Below the pieces are notes generated by a model. That model saw nothing but the letters and a program-made list of their open reading frames with translations. It ran no database searches and was not told where the DNA came from. A DNA stretch of 64,000 nucleotides from CAILUG01 sp903844415. Its GTDB lineage: Bacteria; Pseudomonadota; Gammaproteobacteria; Pseudomonadales; Pseudohongiellaceae. This document shows positions 1 to 9,016 of the stretch, piece by piece (positions within the stretch are counted from its first letter, which is position 1; each line of letters opens with the position of its first letter). Location: the NCBI GenBank assembly GCA_947477655.1, contig CANJTS010000003.1:252881-316880 (forward strand), given 5' to 3'. The position numbers and the translations under genes were made by a program.

Positions 1-33
1 TTACAGGCAATACAAGACTAGTAGCATTGCATT

Positions 34-1680
34 TCATTCCTGTGGAAACAACCATTTCATCCAATGTAAAAGACGGTAATAGTGTTTCCGCAAGCGCCTC
101 CACATGGGCACAAGTGTAGTAGTGCTCATCGCCAAACAACCCACTAACAAGAATATCACCACGATATCCCACAGTGGTCTATTGTTAAACAAAAAAGCAA
201 AATCTAAACCATGTAAACCGTAATAGCCCCAGCGGTTGCGTCGATCTAGATCTTCCAGTTTAAGCAGTTGTCCGTGGGAAGGCGTTAGGTACAACCAGGT
301 TGCCCCAGGATCATCGTATTTAACTCGAAGTACCGGTAATGTCCGTACTGCACGTGGCAGCCCAAGATCAAATGACGACAGTGTGTAGTAATAGTAGTCA
401 TCAAACTCCTCCAACCAGGTAAGTTCGGTAATTTTAGCGCCGGGCATAGCGATTGACGCCGCTTGTAACAATTCCTCTTCACTAAAATCAGTAAAGGGAT
501 TTGCGCTTGTATCAGTGGCTGCTATGTACTGATGTTCCTGTTCGAGGGTGATGGTGTTGAAATCGAGCGCGCTACGTGAATTCCAGTGCAGCAATTGATC
601 GGTAGTGGGTGAGCGATATGCCAAAAAGTAGGGTTTTCCGTTGAAATATTGCAGCTCTAGTTCTTTTACTTCGAAGCTTTCGCCAATGGTGGCGGCTGCG
701 TAGCGCATCGCCTCAATAGTGAGAGGAGCATAATCCATAGTAGCTCCGTTACCTTGCAAGGTACGTGCACCCGCTTGAATTTGAGCAGGAGTGTAGGCCG
801 TTTCGTGGATGCCAGGGATCGCGGCAATGGATACCAAACCGCTGAGCATCCAGCTAAGCATCACCACACCAAAAATCAGGCCCGCGTAATGATGCCACTT
901 CCACCAGCCGGTATACGGGGTGCGATAGGCAACATCGCGTCTAACATACACAGGCTTCTGGCTGTAGCGCCAAATACCCAAGCCAAAACCGAGTACCACC
1001 ATGCCCAGTCCCAGCCAGCTTAACCATAAGAGTAACTGTGACCACCAAGTGGCCTGCCGGAAGAAAAACAAGGTGTGCAGGTTATAACCCAAAAATCCCA
1101 GCAGGCGGCTGCTGTTGGTGGTTTTCATCACGATGTCACCAGATTTTTCTGCGATGTAGTAACGCGTATCAGCAGAATCACCCAGCGCGATTCGGTGCAA
1201 TGGCATAAAGTTTTGCAGGGCAGGCAAGTGGGTAAAAGTGTCTGGAGTCTTGAACAGATTCTCGTAATACATTGTTTCGGCTGAGTCTGGATGGGCAGCT
1301 GCAAGCAGAAACATTGCATCATTTGGGCTTAGGCCAGTTTCGACAGCACCAGTATCGGCATAAACCATGTTCCAAATACCAAACACAGTACCGGTATTGA
1401 TGCGATAAACAGGACGACCTTCATGCATGGAAATTCGTAAACGTATCGGTACGCCACCTACTTGCTCTAAGGCTTGCTGAGGCGTGATGGTTGCTGTCCC
1501 TAAATCTAAGGGTTCGAGCTGATCGAGCCGTTCACCAGCAGTAAAGTGTGGAATGCCGTAGTAAAGCAGAATGACGCCTGAGAAACTCCAGGCCACCAGC
1601 ATTAAGCCAATAGATATGCCTAGCCAGCGGTGGAAAAAAATCAAGGCAAAACGCCAGCTCAATAGTTGTTTCAGTTGCAT
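34..1680 (-). CDS. PepSY-associated TM domain membrane protein
   Basis: 548-residue inner-membrane protein of the PepSY_TM family, complete with TGA stop at 34-36. Hydrophobic helices are visible near the N-terminus (following the HRWLG motif, about residues 17-40), near 215-240, at about 265-290 after the paired motif WHHYAGL, and near the C-terminus (about 505-530). The large segments between helices carry the PepSY-type extracytoplasmic modules. Members often sit near TonB/siderophore loci and are proposed to help reductive handling of iron, but no such neighbour is visible here and the left edge of the window hides the upstream context. Function is therefore family-level only. It is transcribed in the same direction as chrA, 154 bases downstream of it, so co-transcription is possible. 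Confidence 0.85.
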   Translation of the reverse strand: MQLKQLLSWRFALIFFHRWLGISIGLMLVAWSFSGVILLYYGIPHFTAGERLDQLEPLDLGTATITPQQALEQVGGVPIRLRISMHEGRPVYRINTGTVFGIWNMVYADTGAVETGLSPNDAMFLLAAAHPDSAETMYYENLFKTPDTFTHLPALQNFMPLHRIALGDSADTRYYIAEKSGDIVMKTTNSSRLLGFLGYNLHTLFFFRQATWWSQLLLWLSWLGLGMVVLGFGLGIWRYSQKPVYVRRDVAYRTPYTGWWKWHHYAGLIFGVVMLSWMLSGLVSIAAIPGIHETAYTPAQIQAGARTLQGNGATMDYAPLTIEAMRYAAATIGESFEVKELELQYFNGKPYFLAYRSPTTDQLLHWNSRSALDFNTITLEQEHQYIAATDTSANPFTDFSEEELLQAASIAMPGAKITELTWLEEFDDYYYYTLSSFDLGLPRAVRTLPVLRVKYDDPGATWLYLTPSHGQLLKLEDLDRRNRWGYYGLHGLDFAFLFNNRPLWDIVVIFLLVGCLAMSTTTLVPMWRRLRKHYYRLLHWMKWLFPQE

Positions 1681-1834
1681 TAAGATTCAGTGTGTGGATT
1701 GCTGCAAGAGGAGGCGCAAAGATAGCTGGCGTATGGTTATTGGGCAAGTATCCGTACGTATGTGCAAGGTATGTGGCAACTTCCTGTTCAGATGGGTAAT
1801 TAGACTGGCACTTTAATAAAGGTGTTGTCGCAAG

Positions 1835-3178
1835 TTACTGGATAAAACTAAACAGCAGGCCACTTGCCGCGCAAGCAAACAACACTTCGATAACGCTACG
1901 TTTGTAACGAAAAAGTGCCAATGCAGCTGCCAGTGCTAGCAGCAAAGAAAACCATTTAAATGGTCCATTCAATCCACTTGGCCACAACACATGATAGCAA
2001 AAAAACATGGCCAGATTTACGATTACTCCGACTACAGTCGCGGTGATTGCGGTTAGCGGTGCGGTAAATTTCAACTCGTTACGACTTGATTCGATAGCAG
2101 GCCCACCTGCCAGAATAAAAATGAAGGAAGGTAAAAAGGTGAACCATGTCACTAGTGTGGCGGCGCTAGCTCCGGCGACGAACAGCATTTCCGGCCCTAA
2201 CGCTTCCTTGCCATAAGCGCCCACAAAGCCAACAAAAGCTACTACCATAATGAGCGGGCCAGGAGTGGTTTCCCCTAGAGCGAGACCATCGATCATTTGT
2301 GTAGCGGTCAACCACTCGTAAGTATTTACCGCACCTTGGTAGACGTAAGGCAACACCGCATAGGCACCGCCAAAAGTCAGTAAGGCAGCTTTGGTAAAGA
2401 ACCATGACATTTGGGTGAAAGGGTGCTGCCAACCTAAGGTGTTGAACAAGAGCAACATCGGCAAGGCCCAGAGCATCAACCCAACACCCACCGTGCGTAA
2501 CAATGCAAACCAAGAAAATTGTGTAAAGTGCGGGCGCGGCGTGTTGTCATCAATCAAAGCAGAACCGTAATTCAGTATGGCCTTGCCATGATCACCACCG
2601 CTCCGAAATAAGGCCGGCGCAATTTGGCCACCAACACTACCTATCAGTGCAGCACAAAGCACCAGTGCGGGGAAGGGTACAGCAAACACAAAGCTTGCTA
2701 TAAATGAGATCGCTGCCACCGCCCATAACCAGTTATTTTTTAACGCGCGTGAGCCGATACGCCATGCCGCATGTAGCACAATAGCGGTCACTGCAGGTTT
2801 TATACCCATAAATAAGCCGAGAATAAGTGGCTGATCGCCAAAGGCCACATAGATCCACGACATTAATATCAGAATAAAAAGAGACGGCAGCACAAATAAC
2901 ACGCCTGCCACAATACCGCCTGCAGTACCGTGTAACAACCAACCAATGTAGGTAGCCAACTGCTGTGCCTCTGGTCCCGGTAGAACCATGCAATAATTGA
3001 GAGCGTGTAAAAATCGCCCTTCCGAAATCCAGCGCCTGCGTTCAACCAGTTCTTGATGCATGATAGAAATTTGACCGGCGGGGCCGCCGAAACTGATGAA
3101 GCCTAGTTTGAGCCAAAACAACATCGCGGTTTTGAATGTGATGGCTGGGGGAGTTGGTGTTGTCATGGAAAGAGTCAT
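1835..3178 (-). CDS. chrA: Chromate transporter ChrA (two CHR domains)
   Basis: 447-residue polytopic membrane protein of the CHR family, which exports chromate (the family also includes members with no proven chromate role). Two homologous CHR halves are visible: the N-terminal one with LGFISFGGPAGQI and the motif VLPGPEAQQLATYIGW (about residues 30-85), and a C-terminal one with LLTFGGAYAVLPYV and ETTPGPLIMVVAFVGF (about 265-320). This is the long-chain two-domain form of usual size. The start could be the Met at residue 1 or at residue 5 (MTLSM). No ChrB regulator is adjacent. The gene is divergent from the exported VOC protein. Confidence 0.88.
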   Translation of the reverse strand: MTLSMTTPTPPAITFKTAMLFWLKLGFISFGGPAGQISIMHQELVERRRWISEGRFLHALNYCMVLPGPEAQQLATYIGWLLHGTAGGIVAGVLFVLPSLFILILMSWIYVAFGDQPLILGLFMGIKPAVTAIVLHAAWRIGSRALKNNWLWAVAAISFIASFVFAVPFPALVLCAALIGSVGGQIAPALFRSGGDHGKAILNYGSALIDDNTPRPHFTQFSWFALLRTVGVGLMLWALPMLLLFNTLGWQHPFTQMSWFFTKAALLTFGGAYAVLPYVYQGAVNTYEWLTATQMIDGLALGETTPGPLIMVVAFVGFVGAYGKEALGPEMLFVAGASAATLVTWFTFLPSFIFILAGGPAIESSRNELKFTAPLTAITATVVGVIVNLAMFFCYHVLWPSGLNGPFKWFSLLLALAAALALFRYKRSVIEVLFACAASGLLFSFIQ

Positions 3179-3414
3179 GCTTAGTGTGATTTTCTTAAAA
3201 TGGAGCCGTTATGGCAGCACAAGAAGGAATATAGTTTGAATGTTACCACTGCTCATTAGCATTACACTAAAGGATGAATAAACAGGGGGTAGTGCACATT
3301 TACGTTGTTGCTACGAGAGCAAAACCAGTTATATAGTTCTACACATTGTTTGCCTTACAACTACATCCAACAAGAAGTTATATCTTCTAACAGTTTTCCA
3401 AAAACGAGTAGCCT

Positions 3415-4254
3415 ATGCATCCCAACTATTCTTCAAGATTAACAAGTGGTCCGTTTGCAGTAGTCCTGCTACTTATCGTCTGTGCATTTTTTGCTCCATA
3501 TACCAAGGCTCAAAACTCACCTGTTTATGCCACCATCGATCACATTGAATTTTTTGTAACCGATATTGAACGAGCTCTGACGTTTTACACCCGCCTCTTT
3601 GGAAACGACTTATGGAAAAACAAACAGACCGAGCGTCGCTATTTGGTATTGGGAGCCAGTTACATGGCATTGGAACAACAATCCGCTGCGCGCATTGATC
3701 ATGTTTGTTTTGGTATCGATCAATTTGATATTGCCACAGTACATTCTTTTCTAGATGGACAAGGCATTGTTTGGCAGGACTATCCCAGCGGTAATGATTT
3801 GTGGGCCGAGGACCACGATAAAATACGTATCCAACTTGGGCCAAACAACAGTATGACGCAATTGTCACAATCCACAGCACTACCAGAATCTTACACTCAA
3901 AATACATCGCCAATATTCAAAGCCATAGCAATAGATGAAATTTTTGTGAACGTCTCCAACATGGAAGTGGATTCTTTGTATTACGCTCGGCTGTTAGATC
4001 AAACAGGAACACTACAGGCTGGCTCACTCTGGTTTAGGGTAGGTAATGCACGCTTGCGGTTGACCCAAGTACCGGTAGGTCAAAGCACTGGTATTAATTA
4101 TTTTTCGGTACTGGTTTCCACCGCTGATTTGGCTGCTGCTGCAGAAGCTGTGTTTGCTGCTGGCGGTATTATTGAAACTATCCTCGCTGACGGTTTTAGC
4201 TTTTGGGATCCTGATGGCCACAGAGTAGTTGTACGAACTACTCCAAAGTTGTAA
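3415..4254 (+). CDS. Exported protein with two VOC (glyoxalase-fold) modules
   Basis: 279 residues. The first ~32 residues form a Sec signal peptide (Arg near the N-terminus, hydrophobic VVLLLIVCAFFAPY, then TKAQ). The mature part has a first VOC module (about residues 38-145, beginning YATIDHIEFFVTDIERALTFY, with HVCFGI as the partner strand) and a second, more diverged one (about 168-278, beginning IAIDEIFVNVSNME and ending in FWDPDGHRVVV). VOC folds serve in glyoxalases, ring-cleavage dioxygenases and binding proteins; the reaction here cannot be assigned. A periplasmic location is unusual for this superfamily. It stands alone between chrA and the small heat-shock gene. Confidence 0.75.
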   Translation: MHPNYSSRLTSGPFAVVLLLIVCAFFAPYTKAQNSPVYATIDHIEFFVTDIERALTFYTRLFGNDLWKNKQTERRYLVLGASYMALEQQSAARIDHVCFGIDQFDIATVHSFLDGQGIVWQDYPSGNDLWAEDHDKIRIQLGPNNSMTQLSQSTALPESYTQNTSPIFKAIAIDEIFVNVSNMEVDSLYYARLLDQTGTLQAGSLWFRVGNARLRLTQVPVGQSTGINYFSVLVSTADLAAAAEAVFAAGGIIETILADGFSFWDPDGHRVVVRTTPKL

Positions 4255-4666
4255 GTGGATTTGCTAATAATTTTTTGTTTGCGCTCATGAAACCTCTCAT
4301 AATTTCGACCGTCTCTCTCAATTTTTATCGCCATATAGCCAGCACAACAAGTTGGCTTTTGACGAAACTAGCTACCCGCCCTGAAAAATAATTTTAACTT
4401 TGCCTGCAATGGCAAAAGTTCACAGAGCTCACAACTTCTGCTTTATCTAATGAAATTATTTAATAGCTGGCAGTTGAAAATTGAGTAGTGGTTTTCAAGC
4501 CTTTTGTTGAAAAAATATTTACTTCCATCACAGTATTGAAATTAGTTCTGGCATGCCTATTTTAGCAGTGCGGCGGATGCTCTTTGAGGTTTTCTGCAGC
4601 AGTCAGGTTCGTTTGAACAGGCTGTTTAACTTTCTATTTATACTATTGCTTGATGAGGATTTATCT
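4255..4666. other. Intergenic region before the small heat-shock gene
   Basis: 412 bases without a supported gene. It holds an inverted repeat at 4396-4420 (AACTTTGCC against GGCAAAAGTT, one bulged A, loop of six) that lacks a T-run on either strand, and a sigma-32-like element at 4506-4530. The long open frame that begins at 4553 is judged to be 5' leader, not N-terminal protein sequence. Confidence 0.6.
4506..4530 (+). promoter_or_regulatory. Possible sigma-32 (RpoH) promoter of the hsp20 gene
   Basis: GTTGAAA (4506-4512) resembles the RpoH -35 consensus CTTGAAA and TTCCATCA (4523-4530) the -10 consensus CCCCATNT, about 12-13 bases apart, inside the usual range. It lies ~135 bases upstream of the chosen start of a heat-shock gene. 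The match is partial and unsupported by any transcription data. Confidence 0.35.
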
Positions 4667-5137
4667 ATGACAACTTTAAATTTTGCACCACTGTACCGTT
4701 CTACTGTAGGTTTCGACCATATGGCTGCTTTGCTTGATAAAGTCACAACCAATGAGCGAGGACAAAGCTCCTATCCTCCCTATGATATTGAGTTGTTGGC
4801 GCAGGACAGATATCAAATTACTATGGCAGTGGCAGGGTTTGCCGAGCAGGAACTTGTCATCACTAGTGAAAATAATATGCTGACTGTTGCTGCTGTCAAA
4901 ACAGATAAAAAAACCGATGTTAAACGCAACTGGTTACATCAGGGTATTGCTGAGCGTAATTTCAAACGGCAGTTTCGCCTGGCAGAACATGTCAAAGTAG
5001 TGAATGCAAGTTTAACTAATGGTTTGTTGCAAATTCAATTACAAAGAGAAGTGCCTGAAACTCTTAAGCCTAGATTAATTGCTATTAATGGTCGTCGTCA
5101 TGACGAACAGATAAAACCCGTTTTGCAATCCGTTTAA
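4667..5137 (+). CDS. ibpA: Small heat-shock protein, IbpA/Hsp20 family
   Basis: 156 residues from the ATG at 4667, which has GAGGAT six bases upstream. Starting there gives MTTLNFAPLYRSTVGFDHM, which matches the N-terminus of IbpA-type proteins; the 38 codons further upstream look like leader. The alpha-crystallin domain spans about residues 35-130, with the YPPYDIEL entry, AVAGFAEQEL, and the GIAERNF block typical of IbpA/IbpB. It is an ATP-independent holdase that binds unfolding proteins in the cytoplasm and passes them to DnaK/ClpB. It appears monocistronic: a sigma-32-like promoter lies upstream and an intrinsic terminator follows directly. Confidence 0.92.
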   Translation: MTTLNFAPLYRSTVGFDHMAALLDKVTTNERGQSSYPPYDIELLAQDRYQITMAVAGFAEQELVITSENNMLTVAAVKTDKKTDVKRNWLHQGIAERNFKRQFRLAEHVKVVNASLTNGLLQIQLQREVPETLKPRLIAINGRRHDEQIKPVLQSV

Positions 5138-5161
5138 CTGGTATTCATTAATATCTACAAT

Positions 5162-5188
5162 AAAAGGGTACTTTTCGGTACCCTTTTT
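5162..5188 (+). terminator. Intrinsic terminator of the small heat-shock gene
   Basis: A perfect 10-bp stem, AAAAGGGTAC with GTACCCTTTT, with a six-base loop and continuing T-run, 25 bases after the stop codon. The A-tract on the 5' arm means it could also act on the minus strand. Confidence 0.88.
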
Positions 5189-5307
5189 ATTGAATGTATT
5201 TATTTCACATCCGCTGTTTTATCTATCCTCCATGTTTTCTTAATTCTAACTTGTTTGTTTTGTTAGCATAAATTACTATTAGCACCACTTACTATTGAAT
5301 TTTATTA

Positions 5308-5326
5308 TTATAAAAATATTTTATAA
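5308..5326. promoter_or_regulatory. Candidate MarR operator (inverted repeat)
   Basis: Perfect 8-bp inverted repeat TTATAAAA-ATA-TTTTATAA, 26 bases before the marR-family start codon. Size and AT-rich symmetry fit MarR-family dimer sites, which commonly autoregulate. The local AT-richness makes a chance palindrome possible. Confidence 0.45.
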
Positions 5327-5352
5327 ATTATTTATGACATGTTAAAGCTTTT

Positions 5353-5784
5353 ATGACCAAGCCAGCTATAGCAACCGCCCAAGCCCTCCTGCAAGTCACC
5401 ATGTTATTGATGCGAAGTTTCTCCGCCAATATGCGCCGTGGTGGTGAAGAAGGGCTAGAACCGGCTCAGGTAGGTATTCTTATGCATATAGGCATGCAAG
5501 TTTGTACTCTGAGCGAACTGGCGCAACATCTGTCGGTGCGTTTACCTACAGTTTCACGCTCGGTGTCTGTGCTGGTAAATGCGGGTTTGATTAAACGCTG
5601 GACTCCTGAAGATAATCGCCGCATCTCATTGCTTGACCTGACTATAGCTGGTCGTAAAAAATTGACTAGTTTCAAGAATTTGGCAGATCAACACGTGGTA
5701 TCTATTCTTGCCCCCCTGACATCAGTAGAACGTACCCAAGTTGATGTCGCCCTAAAAAATTTAATTAAGGTAATGAAACAATGA
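5353..5784 (+). CDS. MarR-family transcriptional regulator
   Basis: 143 residues. A winged helix-turn-helix is visible at about residues 55-100 (LSELAQHLSVRLPTVSRSVS, then the wing around KRWTPEDNRRISLLDLT). It is the first gene of a four-gene operon: its TGA overlaps the ATG of the adaptor gene in an ATGA quartet at 5781-5784. Such regulators usually repress the adjacent pump until a small-molecule ligand binds. The palindrome at 5308-5326 is a likely binding site. The ligand is unknown. Confidence 0.88.
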   Translation: MTKPAIATAQALLQVTMLLMRSFSANMRRGGEEGLEPAQVGILMHIGMQVCTLSELAQHLSVRLPTVSRSVSVLVNAGLIKRWTPEDNRRISLLDLTIAGRKKLTSFKNLADQHVVSILAPLTSVERTQVDVALKNLIKVMKQ

Positions 5785-6989
5785 GTGCCGCACAAAACGA
5801 TGTAATCAACACTTTGGGATTAAATAGTAAGCGCAAATTCATCAGTAAACCTCAGGTCATGGTAGTTGTAGTAATAGTGGCAGTGGCTGCTTATATGCTG
5901 ACCAGAAATACTGATGCAGAGCCACCAATTCAATACGTTACTCAAGCTGCAGCAAAAGGTGCGCTGACTGTAACTGTGACAGCTACTGGTACTCTGCAAC
6001 CTACCAACCAGGTGGACATCGGTAGTGAAGTATCCGGCATCATCGAAGAAGTATTAGTAGATTTTAACGACGTGGTAACAGCCGGTCAGATTATTGCGCG
6101 CCTTGATACTCAAACTTTGGAAGCTCGACTGGCCTCTGCCAGAGCTGCACTTGCTGTTGCAGAGGCTTCACGCGCTCAAACCGAGGCAACCATGGCTGAA
6201 GCGCGAGCCAAAGCTAATCGTTCAGAAGAGTTAGCCCTACGTGAACTTGTTTCTAAACAGGATCTAGAAACTAATGAAGCGGCTGCATTACGTGCTGAAG
6301 CTGCAGTAGAAAGTGCCAAGGCACAGGTGACTTCCAATCAAGCATCTTTAAAAGAAGCCGAAACTGCCCTCGCCAAAGCAGTTATTCGTTCACCAATTGA
6401 TGGGGTCATCATCTCGCGTGAAATTGATCCCGGTCAAACAATGGCAGCTGCTTTCGAAGCGCCGATTCTGTTTATTGTGGCTGAAGATTTACGGCAGATG
6501 CAGTTACATCTGGATATTGATGAATCGGATATAGGCCAAGTTAAAGAAGGCCAACAAGCAAGCTTTAGGGTGGATGCTTTTCCTGGGCAGGAATTCAAAG
6601 CACTTATTACTTCTGTCCGTTTTAACCCACGAGAAGTAAACAACATTGTCACTTACGAAACTGTACTCACAGTAGCTAATCCGGATTTATTGCTGCGACC
6701 AGGCATGACAGCGACCGCTGATATATTGGTCAGTGAGCTTAAAGATGTATTGCTGGTTCCCAACCAGGCACTGCGATTTCTGCCGTCAGAAGATGCGGCT
6801 GTTTCTGCAAGTGAGGGTGACGTTATCTGGATTGTTGAAGAAGGCAAAGCAGTGTCTGTGCCGGTGACTGTTGGTCTAAGTAACGGTGTGGTTTCGGAAA
6901 TTACAGGAGGCAATATCAGTGCTGGTACTGGCGTAATTACTGACATTGAACGTGAAGCACGCGTGCCGCAAGGTGGAGGGCCTTTTTGA
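5781..6989 (+). CDS. Periplasmic adaptor (HlyD/MacA-type) of ABC efflux system
   Basis: 402 residues: one N-terminal membrane anchor (about residues 24-41, VMVVVVIVAVAAYML), the first barrel-sandwich half (TATGTLQPTNQVDIGSEVSG), an alpha-helical hairpin rich in Ala/Glu (about 110-200), the second lipoyl half (AVIRSPIDGVIISREIDPGQ) and beta-barrel/membrane-proximal domains. Such adaptors bridge an inner-membrane permease to an outer-membrane TolC-type channel; no TolC gene is in the operon. It overlaps by four bases both the regulator before it and the ATPase after it, indicating translational coupling. Confidence 0.9.
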   Translation: MSAAQNDVINTLGLNSKRKFISKPQVMVVVVIVAVAAYMLTRNTDAEPPIQYVTQAAAKGALTVTVTATGTLQPTNQVDIGSEVSGIIEEVLVDFNDVVTAGQIIARLDTQTLEARLASARAALAVAEASRAQTEATMAEARAKANRSEELALRELVSKQDLETNEAAALRAEAAVESAKAQVTSNQASLKEAETALAKAVIRSPIDGVIISREIDPGQTMAAAFEAPILFIVAEDLRQMQLHLDIDESDIGQVKEGQQASFRVDAFPGQEFKALITSVRFNPREVNNIVTYETVLTVANPDLLLRPGMTATADILVSELKDVLLVPNQALRFLPSEDAAVSASEGDVIWIVEEGKAVSVPVTVGLSNGVVSEITGGNISAGTGVITDIEREARVPQGGGPF

Positions 6990-7729
6990 TGGCGGTTTCT
7001 GAATTTAAATTGGCTCCTGCTAAGATTGTTATCCCCACCATACAGTTACAAAATGTTGCGCGTATTTATGGCAGTGGAGAGTCAGAAGTTAAAGCGCTTG
7101 ATCATATCGATTTTACTGTTCAAAAAGGCGAGTTTATTGCGTTAATGGGCCCCAGTGGTGCAGGTAAATCTACTTGCTTGAATATTCTGGGTTGTTTGGA
7201 TCGTCCAACTGCGGGTCATTATTTTTTCCAAGGCGTCGACGTGGCTACTTTACCACGCGAACAACGCGCCTTGTTGCGTCGTCATTTTATTGGTTTTGTA
7301 TTTCAGGGTTTCAATCTACTGAACCGTACTACTGCATTAGAAAATGTTGAATTACCGTTGATTTACCGCCGTGTACCTCGCGCTGAGCGTCATCGGCGAG
7401 CCTATCTCGCGCTTGCTCAAGTAGGTTTGGAAGGGCGCGAACATCATACCCCAGGAGAATTATCTGGCGGTCAGCAACAACGTGTTGCGATCGCACGGGC
7501 AATAGTCAGTGACCCCGCTGTGGTACTTGCTGATGAACCCACAGGTAATCTAGACACCATAAAAAGTAAGGAGATTATGCAACTGCTTACCCGCTTGAAC
7601 AAAGAGCAGGGTCTAACCATTGTGATGGTGACTCATTCGCATGAAATAGCCGCCTTCGCCCAACGGGAAGTACATTTCCGGGATGGAAAAATAGCTTCTG
7701 ATGAGCTAATTAATGGAGGCGCACAATGA
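6986..7729 (+). CDS. ABC transporter ATPase (MacB/LolD-type)
   Basis: 247-residue ATP-binding subunit. Walker A is GPSGAGKST (about residues 55-63), the Q-loop is in FVFQGFNLL, the signature is LSGGQQQRVAIARA and Walker B with catalytic Glu is VVLADEPTGNLD. It powers the permease encoded directly downstream (ATGA overlap at 7726-7729). The ATPase and permease are separate proteins here, unlike true MacB in which they are fused, so the system is closer to split YknXYZ/LolCDE-like exporters. Substrate unknown. Confidence 0.92.
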   Translation: MMAVSEFKLAPAKIVIPTIQLQNVARIYGSGESEVKALDHIDFTVQKGEFIALMGPSGAGKSTCLNILGCLDRPTAGHYFFQGVDVATLPREQRALLRRHFIGFVFQGFNLLNRTTALENVELPLIYRRVPRAERHRRAYLALAQVGLEGREHHTPGELSGGQQQRVAIARAIVSDPAVVLADEPTGNLDTIKSKEIMQLLTRLNKEQGLTIVMVTHSHEIAAFAQREVHFRDGKIASDELINGGAQ

Positions 7730-8931
7730 TATGGAATACTTTGTTGCTAGCAGTACGCGCGCTCAGTCGCAATTTGTTACGTTCGCTGCTGACTATGCTT
7801 GGCATAGTCATTGGAGTGGCGGCTGTAATTGCTATTGTCACCTTGGGCGCAGGCGCAAGTGTGAGTGTTACTTCACAAGTTTCCAGCTTGGGTGACAAAT
7901 TACTTTTCATCAATCCGGGTTCTGAGCAGGGTGGTCCGCGTGGCGCAGCTATCCGGCAATTTACTCTGAAAGATGTTGAGGCAGTTGAGCGCGAAGTTAG
8001 CGGTGTAGATGCAGTGTCTCCATCTGTAAGCTCTTCGGTCACTGCAGTATTTGGCAATAAACATTGGTCTTCCAGTGTGACAGGTGTCACCGAAGAATAT
8101 TTTCCCGTTCGTAATGCAATATTGATACGGGGCAGTGTGTTCACCCCCTTGCATTATCAGAGTGGTAGGCTGGTATGTATTATTGGTAAAACAGTGCGCG
8201 AAGAATTATTCGGCGCAGTAGATCCAGTTGGCAGCATTATGCGTATCGGTATCGCTGCCTGCGAAGTGGTGGGCGAACTCGAATCTAAAGGTCAGTCTAG
8301 TTTTGGTAATGATCAAGATAACGTCATTCTCGCCCCTATGCGTGCTGTACAAAGCCGTTTGATAGGAAACGAAAACATTACCAATATCAGTGCTTCGGTC
8401 GCCTCTTGGGCCGACAATGCGGATGTAAAAATACGGGTAGAAGAGTTGCTACGCGATCGACGTAACATCGGCCCACAAGACGCTGATGATTTTCGGGTAA
8501 TGGATCCAACTGAGATAGCCGAAGTACTATCGCAAATAACCGGTGTACTAACGCTTTTTTTAAGTGCAATAGCAGCAGTGAGTTTGCTGGTAGGCGGCAT
8601 CGGTATCATGAACATCATGCTGGTGTCTGTTACTGAACGAACTCGCGAAATTGGAATTCGTCTAGCCATTGGTGCTTTGGAATCAGAAGTGCTGGCACAA
8701 TTTTTGGTGGAAGCGGTAATCCTAACCACAGTGGGTGGTGTTATCGGGATGTCGTTGGGACTGCTCGGTTCTTACGCAGCAGCTAATGCACTAGGTTTCC
8801 CCTTTATTGTCGAACCTTCCGTGGTAGTTACCGCCTTTGTGTTTTCAGCTTTGGTAGGGGTGATCTTTGGCTACGTACCAGCCCGACGTGCGGCACGTCT
8901 GGATCCGATTGAAGCCTTGCGGCACGAGTAG
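7726..8931 (+). CDS. ABC transporter permease (MacB-like, FtsX domain)
   Basis: 401 residues with the four-helix MacB/FtsX topology: one N-terminal helix (about 19-42, LLTMLGIVIGVAAVIAIVT), a large periplasmic MacB-PCD-type domain (about 45-270) and three C-terminal helices with the conserved cytoplasmic stretch SVTERTREIGIRLAIGA before the last two. These permeases work by mechanotransmission rather than by a classical channel, pushing substrates through the adaptor. Last gene of the MarR-led operon and convergent with the RND pump gene 85 bases away; I see no clear terminator in that gap. Confidence 0.9.
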   Translation: MIWNTLLLAVRALSRNLLRSLLTMLGIVIGVAAVIAIVTLGAGASVSVTSQVSSLGDKLLFINPGSEQGGPRGAAIRQFTLKDVEAVEREVSGVDAVSPSVSSSVTAVFGNKHWSSSVTGVTEEYFPVRNAILIRGSVFTPLHYQSGRLVCIIGKTVREELFGAVDPVGSIMRIGIAACEVVGELESKGQSSFGNDQDNVILAPMRAVQSRLIGNENITNISASVASWADNADVKIRVEELLRDRRNIGPQDADDFRVMDPTEIAEVLSQITGVLTLFLSAIAAVSLLVGGIGIMNIMLVSVTERTREIGIRLAIGALESEVLAQFLVEAVILTTVGGVIGMSLGLLGSYAAANALGFPFIVEPSVVVTAFVFSALVGVIFGYVPARRAARLDPIEALRHE

Positions 8932-9016
8932 GCGGACCTGTTGGTTTACGGATTACAAGATATCTGCGTTTGACAAAAGCTTGATCAATGTCTGAGCTAG
9001 CACAGTCGAAATATTT

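Noticed and set aside
4553..4666. 38-codon N-terminal extension of the small heat-shock protein
   Set aside because: Homology to IbpA begins at the ATG at 4667, which has its own ribosome site; the upstream part has none and does not resemble the family.
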